NCBI GenBank assembly: GCA_034440115.1
Contig: JAWXBM010000008.1
Coordinates: 1 to 19,987, forward strand
DNA from: JAWXBM01 sp034440115
GTDB lineage: Bacteria > Pseudomonadota > Gammaproteobacteria > Xanthomonadales > SZUA-36
Length of the DNA stretch: 19,987 bases
Direction of reading: 5' to 3'
The position numbers and the translations under genes are program-made. Shown in pieces: positions 15,266-19,987 of the stretch (position 1 is its first letter; each line of letters begins with the position of its first letter). The notes under the pieces were generated by a model. That model was not told the origin of the DNA. It saw nothing but the letters and a program-made list of their open reading frames with translations, and made no database searches.

Positions 15266-17184
15266 GAAATCTGCTGGTCTTTGCTGCGACCCTCTACTGG
15301 CTGTGTTTGACTAACTCACTGCAAGCCGCCGATACCACCCCTGCGCAACCCTGGTGGCAAGCTGAAACAGCTCTGACGGCCGCGGGCGAGCTTGAAATAC
15401 CCCTCACCGAGCGTTCCTGGTGGCCACAAGCTTTATCGTTGAAAGTCGGAGAGTCCTTGTTGATAGTCTCCGAGTTCGACGGCCAGGGAAAAATGTTGAT
15501 TCGCCGTGAAATCGGAACCGCCATACCCTATGACCAACCGGTCTATAGCCATGGACGGGCCTTGTTGCAGGAAGGTAAGGAAATGCTGGTGTGGATTCTG
15601 GATGACGACGGGGACATGAGTCCCGACTCACCAGAAGGGGACCATGACAGCGATGTTTACATGGTCGACTACGGTGCCGACGGAACACTGGATCGCATGT
15701 TGGACTTTATTGATGAAGATGGCGACAACGACCCGGACATACAGGACCTGCGCTACTTTAACGAGGGGAAGTTGCGCCATAGCATCATGCATCTGGACCT
15801 GGATGACGACAGCCAGATGTATCCCATCCATGATTACCAGCGACTGATTGGGCAGCAGCTGTCATTCCTGATCGACGCCTCTGGCGACAACATGTTCTAC
15901 CACAACAAGTACGACCCGGAAGCACGCGGCTGGATACCGATGTCAGAATGCCCTTTCGACTTCCATGATCTGGATGGCGATGGCTTTTCCGAACGCGCGG
16001 TAAGAATGAGTGTGGCTCCCTACACTTTCAATGCGGCTGTGGATCCTGATTACGCCAATTCATGGGAGCGCATGATGGGGCCGGTTGAGGACATCATGCG
16101 CGAGCCCGGCATCATGGCTGTGCGTTATTCTGCAGATATGGATGGGGGTAGCTCCGCTGAGCGGCCCGTGCATTACGAATTGGGCTTCCACATGATTGGT
16201 GCAGAACTTTATGATCTGGAGAAATATCGTCTGGTACATGAAAAAAGACGACCGCCCCAGGTTTCATTCGCGGTGCCGCATGCTGAAACTCTGGCCGTGG
16301 CTGAACACTATCCGGCGCAATCTACCGGCTATTCATGGCGGGAATACTCCTCTGCAACTCAAACTCTAGAAGACTGGCGTTTGGACGGTAATGATGACCA
16401 GCGTTGGGAAGGAGTTTTCTGGACCTGGCAGCGACGCTTCATGCACAACACTGGTGGGCCGGAGCAGTACTGGAATGTGCGGCGGGAATTTGATCAGGAT
16501 CCTTCTGCCGAACGAATACTTTACTACAGCCCGGTCGATCACCGGCTGCATCTGAAAGGCGCTGAAGAAGGCTGGTTGCCAGTTGGTGGCATCAATACAG
16601 AAGAAGCTCTGGGCGAAATCAGGATGTATGACACCAACCATGACGGCTATTTCGATCGCTGGGAATTCTGGCAGGACAATGCCACTGCACCCTATCGCAA
16701 GGCCAGCGTTTCTGACGCCGCCAATCTGGAACTTGGCAGCGATCTTGATCATATCGCCCAAATCTATTTCGACAAGCTGCTTCCGGCTGCCGTCGAGGCC
16801 AACCAGAATCTTATCGAAAGGCTCAACATACTGCTGCCGGAAGCCCAGTTGCCGCTGGACCACAAACAGGCAATAGATCTGTCAGCCTCACTTGCGGAGC
16901 GTCTTTACCTGCTGGACGTTGTGAGGGAAGCTTTGTATCTGCAGCTGGGTAGTTACGTCAATTCCATCGTCAATCCAAACTTGGCTGACACTTCAAATAT
17001 CTGGCTTCCCCTGTTTCCGGAACAGATGCAGGCGAAACTCGATGCATGGTCCCTGGTCACCTTCAAAGCACAGATGGATGCGGTCTACGAACGAGGCGAT
17101 TATTCTTCGGTCACCAACATGTTGGAAGAATTGGACCAGCTGGCAAAGCAAATAACTCCACCTGAGTCCGCAGAAGATTCTTAG
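15262..17184 (+). CDS. Exported protein of unknown function with acidic calcium-loop-like motifs
   Basis: I do not recognise this 640-residue protein. It starts at GTG, overlapping the RraA-like stop as GTGA, and has a Sec signal peptide (RNLLVFAATLYWLCLTNS, cleavage after LQAA). The mature part is rich in Trp, Asp and Glu. Acidic loops of EF-hand or thrombospondin-3 type occur as DDDGDMSPDSPEGDHDSD (114-131), DEDGDNDPD (151-159), DLDGDGFSERA (236-246) and DTNHDGYFDRWEF (457-469), the kind that often bind calcium outside the cytoplasm. Several describe Asp-rich turns within beta-rich repeats. The last 150 residues look helical, with leucine-rich amphipathic stretches. As the final gene of the cluster it may bind the substrate or act as a hydrolase in the periplasm or on the surface. 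No catalytic motif is evident. Confidence 0.85.
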   Translation: MRNLLVFAATLYWLCLTNSLQAADTTPAQPWWQAETALTAAGELEIPLTERSWWPQALSLKVGESLLIVSEFDGQGKMLIRREIGTAIPYDQPVYSHGRALLQEGKEMLVWILDDDGDMSPDSPEGDHDSDVYMVDYGADGTLDRMLDFIDEDGDNDPDIQDLRYFNEGKLRHSIMHLDLDDDSQMYPIHDYQRLIGQQLSFLIDASGDNMFYHNKYDPEARGWIPMSECPFDFHDLDGDGFSERAVRMSVAPYTFNAAVDPDYANSWERMMGPVEDIMREPGIMAVRYSADMDGGSSAERPVHYELGFHMIGAELYDLEKYRLVHEKRRPPQVSFAVPHAETLAVAEHYPAQSTGYSWREYSSATQTLEDWRLDGNDDQRWEGVFWTWQRRFMHNTGGPEQYWNVRREFDQDPSAERILYYSPVDHRLHLKGAEEGWLPVGGINTEEALGEIRMYDTNHDGYFDRWEFWQDNATAPYRKASVSDAANLELGSDLDHIAQIYFDKLLPAAVEANQNLIERLNILLPEAQLPLDHKQAIDLSASLAERLYLLDVVREALYLQLGSYVNSIVNPNLADTSNIWLPLFPEQMQAKLDAWSLVTFKAQMDAVYERGDYSSVTNMLEELDQLAKQITPPESAEDS

Positions 17185-17795
17185 ACAGTAAGCGACATCT
17201 TTTCAGAACCTTGAGAATAGGACCATGGCGCCCAGCAAGACAACAAACGAATACTTTCAGTATTTGTTTGAACCATAGGACTGCCTTCACACCAGCTTCG
17301 TCAGGAACGGCCAAATTCAGATGTAACATCTGATCGCCGATCCAGCGCTTCGGTAGTGCAATGAACTTGAACATTTACTTTCTTATGTTGTTTCTGGATG
17401 GTGTCTACATTGATTCCAGGCATGTTGGTAGTGGCAGGGTGTTTTTTCGTCTGGCCTTCGGAAGCGGCGTGAAATAGAGAGTTAATCGATAGAATCCAGT
17501 CTTCACCATTCAACTGGCGCAAGACTTTAAAGTGAATTGACTCAAATGCTGAAATAACGCTCTGTTCAATATCTGCAAAATTCTGGCAATCTGGCGTTTG
17601 AACTTCCTATACTCCCCTGATGGCTGAAGTCGAGGATGAGATGTCACGCCAGCGCGCGAAGCCGCCTCAACTGGACGGCTCTGCGGTCTTGTAGTCGATT
17701 GGCTTATTTGGTCTACGATTAAGGCTTCTAGGTTTACCCAGTAAATTCCGGGTTTGCTTGAGTCCGTTTGAAAACCAGATTTACGCGCAGATGGA
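17185..17795. other. Gene-poor stretch with possible decayed reading frame
   Basis: No intact gene is supported here. On the minus strand, codons from 17606 down to 17301 stay open for about 100 residues, including ISAFESIHFKVL and LNGEDWILSINSLFH. They have no convincing start; only a TTG at 17522 or an internal ATG is available. A different minus-strand frame (17374 to 17111) then continues open into the end of the upstream cluster. This could be a gene broken by a frameshift or chance openness; I recognise neither product. A plus-strand 24-codon frame (17620-17694) follows a TATACT. No tRNA fold was seen. Confidence 0.4.
17244..17270. terminator. Hairpin downstream of the plus-strand cluster
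   Basis: Eleven-base arms CAAACGAATAC and GTATTTGTTTG enclose the loop TTTCA, with one G-U pair. It lies 60 bases after the last gene of the cluster. No T-run follows on either strand, so an intrinsic terminator is plausible but not typical. Confidence 0.4.
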
Positions 17796-19442
17796 TTACA
17801 AATCCTGTGGCACTACGATTCCCAACTCGAGGCGCTCTCTACGCCACAGTTCCAGCAACTTCTCGCGCTTCTCGGGATACTGCCTCGACAGATCAGTCGT
17901 CTCCCCCAGGTCCGTATCCAGGTTATAGAGCTGGAAATGCTTTTCTTCGAAGGGCGTATCGATGGCCGTCAATTTCCACGGACCCTGTCGAATGAAAGCC
18001 ATATTGCGGTGGAACAGGGTGGTCACATAGTCAGCGGAATGCACAGTATCCACTGCGCCACGCAGCAATGGCAGCAGGCTGCTGCCGCGCATGGGTTGCA
18101 CCGAGCCATCGTCGGGATAATGCGCACCGGCAAGCTCAATCAATGTGGGGGCGAGGTCCATCACGGTCAGGTAAGAACGGTTGATCTGATCGGCTGCCGC
18201 AACAGACGGGCCCGCAATGATCAAGGCGGCGGCAATGCCTCCCTCAGTGGAGAACCCCTTGTAACGCTTGAAAGGCGCGGATCCGGCCTCGGCCCAGGGA
18301 ATGGCATAGGAAACAAATGAATCGGGCCCACCCCACGCTTCGAATGGGGCGGGATGGTGTTCACGAATGTAATCGACGTGCGGCCCATCGTTGTAAAAAT
18401 CATTGCCCGCAGCGCCATTGTCGGACATGAATACAATCAGCGTGTTTTCATACAGACCTTGGTCTTTCAAATAGCCGATTAACCGCCCAACATGGTCGTC
18501 CAGGTTTGCCACCATGGCGGCATATAGCTCCATCTTGCGGGATTCCTGCTGCTGCAGCTCCGGGCTCAGCTCGTCCCAAGGTAAGACAGCCGGATTACGC
18601 GGCGGTAGCGTTGCATTGGCCGCCAGAATGTTTGCTGTTTTGAGGGCTTCGAAATTTTCTTTTCGCAAGGCGTCGTAGCCCTGTTCATATTGACCCGCAT
18701 ATCGGTTCCGCTCGTCATTCGGGACCTGCAGGGGCCAATGCGGCGAGGTGTAAGCAGCATAGGCAAAAAAGGGTTTGCCGTCATCCTGATTTGAACCGAT
18801 AAATTCGATCAGCTTGTCGGTGTAAAGAGCCGTTGAGTAAGCGCCATCTGGCCAGTCGATAAGCTGACCATCCTCACGGTAAATTGAAGCTACATTCTCT
18901 AAACCACGCCCATCAAAATGATTGGCAGCCCCATCAATCAAGCCGAAAGACCGCTCAAAACCAGCGACCTTTGGGCTGTGCTCTTGCTCGGTGCCCAAAT
19001 CCCATTTTCCGGCCATATAGGTGTGGTATCCCGCTGCCTGAAGCACCCGCGGCAAGGGCACAATACGATCAGACAGATAGCCTTCATACCCGGCTTGATC
19101 ATCTCGCAGTGGTTCATAGGGGCTCTGCCGACCAATACCGGCCACGTGATTATTATTGCCGCTAAGCAGCATGGAGCGGGTGGGTGAACACATTGGTGAG
19201 GTATGAAAGGATGTAAACCTCATCCCCTGATCAGCAAGCGCATCAATATTGGGGGTTCGAATGCTGCTGCCGTAAACACCGAGATCAGCATAGCCGAGAT
19301 CATCGGCCACGATCAGCAGGAAATTGGGGCGGGTATCGGGTTCGGCGGCCCATGCCGAAGCGGCAAAAACATGACTGACTGAAACAATTACAGTCAATAT
19401 GGCGATTTTCCGCAGGTGTACCGCTAAGGAGTTTTTGTGCAT
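17796..19442 (-). CDS. Exported arylsulfatase, Pseudomonas-type, with His-to-Asp change in the active site
   Basis: This 548-residue type I sulfatase has a signal peptide (about 1-33, ending ASAWAA). It matches the Pseudomonas aeruginosa arylsulfatase closely in layout: the metal Asp pair D47-D48 in VADDLG, the formylglycine signature C85-S-P-T-R89, GAANHFDG, H235 in SPHWPL, D341-N342 in MSDNG and Lys395 in FKRYKG. The conserved K-W-H-L-G block (His115 in the Pseudomonas enzyme) reads K146-W-D148-L-G, with codon GAT for the usual CAT. Activation needs a formylglycine-generating enzyme or anaerobic maturase, which is not in the window. It should release sulfate from an organic sulfate ester in the periplasm. 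It converges on the large cluster and is probably a separate unit; no strong Shine-Dalgarno site is visible. Confidence 0.92.
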   Translation of the reverse strand: MHKNSLAVHLRKIAILTVIVSVSHVFAASAWAAEPDTRPNFLLIVADDLGYADLGVYGSSIRTPNIDALADQGMRFTSFHTSPMCSPTRSMLLSGNNNHVAGIGRQSPYEPLRDDQAGYEGYLSDRIVPLPRVLQAAGYHTYMAGKWDLGTEQEHSPKVAGFERSFGLIDGAANHFDGRGLENVASIYREDGQLIDWPDGAYSTALYTDKLIEFIGSNQDDGKPFFAYAAYTSPHWPLQVPNDERNRYAGQYEQGYDALRKENFEALKTANILAANATLPPRNPAVLPWDELSPELQQQESRKMELYAAMVANLDDHVGRLIGYLKDQGLYENTLIVFMSDNGAAGNDFYNDGPHVDYIREHHPAPFEAWGGPDSFVSYAIPWAEAGSAPFKRYKGFSTEGGIAAALIIAGPSVAAADQINRSYLTVMDLAPTLIELAGAHYPDDGSVQPMRGSSLLPLLRGAVDTVHSADYVTTLFHRNMAFIRQGPWKLTAIDTPFEEKHFQLYNLDTDLGETTDLSRQYPEKREKLLELWRRERLELGIVVPQDL

Positions 19443-19484
19443 GGGCGCACTTTAGCAGTAAAACTGCGATGGGTGATACCTGGT

Positions 19485-19500
19485 CGCGCGCAGCGCGCGC
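19485..19500. repeat. Short GC palindrome
   Basis: Alternating CG/GC bases around a central CAG form a compact palindrome. It lies between the sulfatase start and the end of the ABC-transporter remnant and could be the terminator of the latter. There is no T-run. Confidence 0.3.
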
Positions 19501-19513
19501 AACTACAGGCGTT

Positions 19514-19797
19514 TCACACCGGCTCCTTTGTTGTAGGAAACCGCCTTGCGGCCGACCAATTTGCGGCTTGTGCTCGCGCAAACGCCCACTGGTAACCCGT
19601 TGCCTGCAAAGAAAACAGCCGGGCATAATGGCTATCGAGTTGCATCAGTTCTTCATGACTGCCGCGCTCGAAGACACGGCCGCCTTTGCCATCATCATTG
19701 ATCACCACAATCTGGCTGGCCATGCGCACGGTGGAAAAGCGTGCGAGATCAGGATGTCAATGCGGTTCTCGCTCAGCTTGCGAAAATGCTCAAAGAT
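19514..19797 (-). pseudogene. Frameshifted C-terminal remnant of an ABC transporter ATPase
   Basis: Read on the minus strand, the frame from about 19797 gives IFEHFRKLSENRIDILISH. This is the end of an ABC ATPase domain through the switch His. Loss of one base near 19740 (CAC-GCT where CAC-CGC is expected) shifts the frame. It then continues as VRMASQIVVINDD, FERGSHEELMQLDSHY and ARLFSLQATGYQ, the usual C-terminus of MsbA-like or other exporter-type half transporters. The Walker A, signature and Walker B motifs are absent, because similarity stops abruptly upstream of IFEHF at about 19798. A tail of about 24 residues after GYQ runs to the TGA at 19514 and may be read-through. This is therefore a truncated and frameshifted relic. 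A single-base assembly error could explain the frameshift, but not the truncation. Confidence 0.82.
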
Positions 19798-19883
19798 GTT
19801 GGGTAGCCGCAGCGGCGGTACCCATGGCAGCAGCGATATTTGGGGTCAGAGTATGCTGAATTAATCAATTCAACCTACCCAAC
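19798..19883. mobile_element. Junction segment bounded by inverted 9-mers
   Basis: GTTGGGTAG at 19798-19806 and CTACCCAAC at 19875-19883 are exact inverted repeats enclosing 68 bases between the ABC remnant and the ChaC-like gene. Inside lies TTTGGGGTCAGAGT (19839-19852). That sequence resembles the ends of REP-type elements mobilised by RAYT transposases in gammaproteobacteria, by memory only. No transposase is present. It may be an element scar or chance. Confidence 0.3.
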
Positions 19884-19987
19884 GATGGGCTGTGGATTTT
19901 CGGCTATGGCTCGCTGATCTGGCGCACCGACTTTCCCTATGCCGAGAGCCGCCCTGCGTTCATCCGCGATTGGTCGCGGCGATTCTG
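19860..19987 (+). CDS. ChaC-like gamma-glutamylcyclotransferase, 5' part, cut by window end
   Basis: The plus-strand frame reads NDGLWIFGYGSLIWRTDFPY, then AESRPAFIRDWSRRF up to the end of the window. FGYGSLIW is the substrate-binding loop at the very N-terminus of ChaC-type glutathione-specific gamma-glutamylcyclotransferases, which split glutathione into 5-oxoproline and Cys-Gly in the cytoplasm. The frame is open from 19860, just after a TGA, and has no in-frame ATG, GTG or TTG before the motif; only ATT (19860) or CTG (19890) are available. The nearby ATG at 19885 is out of frame. The normal start may have been lost when the upstream junction formed, so the gene could be 5'-damaged. The family call is good, but functionality is uncertain. 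Confidence 0.7.
   Translation, partial: MNQFNLPNDGLWIFGYGSLIWRTDFPYAESRPAFIRDWSRRF

Noticed and set aside
17620..17694. Small plus-strand frame of 24 codons after a TATACT box.
   Set aside because: No ribosome site, no recognisable peptide, and short enough to arise by chance.
1..19987. CRISPR array, tRNA or rRNA genes, complete insertion sequence.
   Set aside because: No regular spaced direct repeats, no tRNA cloverleaf or rRNA-like segment, and no transposase frame were seen in a reading of both strands.

Overview
The window looks like a chromosomal accessory region of a Gram-negative bacterium, most likely a proteobacterium and plausibly a marine or soil gammaproteobacterium. This rests on the TonB-dependent receptor with a 'LEEIVVTAERREES' N-terminus, the Sec and Tat signal peptides, Shine-Dalgarno sites of GGAG type and moderate-to-high GC. 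The exact taxon cannot be fixed from this sequence.

Left part (1-3690, minus strand). The C-terminal remnant of a c-type cytochrome is followed by a two-gene operon. Its genes are a Tat-exported oligogalacturonate-lyase-like beta-propeller protein and a membrane acyltransferase-3/SGNH protein, coupled by an ATGA overlap.

Control region (3690-4920). A LysR-type regulator gene is flanked by two inverted copies of one promoter/operator segment (3694-3809 and 4799-4914, 109/116 identical by eye). The right copy is the divergent lysR/tonB promoter. The left copy sits directly upstream of the oligogalacturonate-lyase-like gene, with the same Shine-Dalgarno site. It also holds a fossil of the first lysR codons whose ATG has become ATA. 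The two operons on either side of lysR are therefore probably one regulon.

Central cluster (4921-17184, plus strand, about 12.3 kb, tightly packed). The order is TonB-dependent receptor, M28 (plasma glutamate carboxypeptidase-like) peptidase, class V aminotransferase-like PLP enzyme, MFS transporter, exported amidohydrolase, threonine-dehydratase-like PLP enzyme, ornithine-cyclodeaminase/mu-crystallin family reductase, exported RraA-like protein, and a 640-residue exported protein of unknown function with acidic, calcium-loop-like motifs. Outer- and inner-membrane transporters plus periplasmic and cytoplasmic hydrolases and PLP/imine enzymes suggest uptake and breakdown of a peptide-like or modified amino-acid compound. 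The dehydratase plus imine-reductase pair resembles the EutB/EutC and BhcB/BhcD pairs. The substrate is not identifiable from sequence alone.

Right part (17185-19987). A gene-poor stretch of about 610 bp contains a hairpin and a possible decayed reading frame. Next comes a minus-strand arylsulfatase whose conserved active-site His is Asp, then a frameshifted ABC-transporter C-terminal remnant. A short junction follows, and the window ends in the start of a ChaC-like gamma-glutamylcyclotransferase on the plus strand. Both ends of the window look rearranged, consistent with an accessory island between conserved genes.
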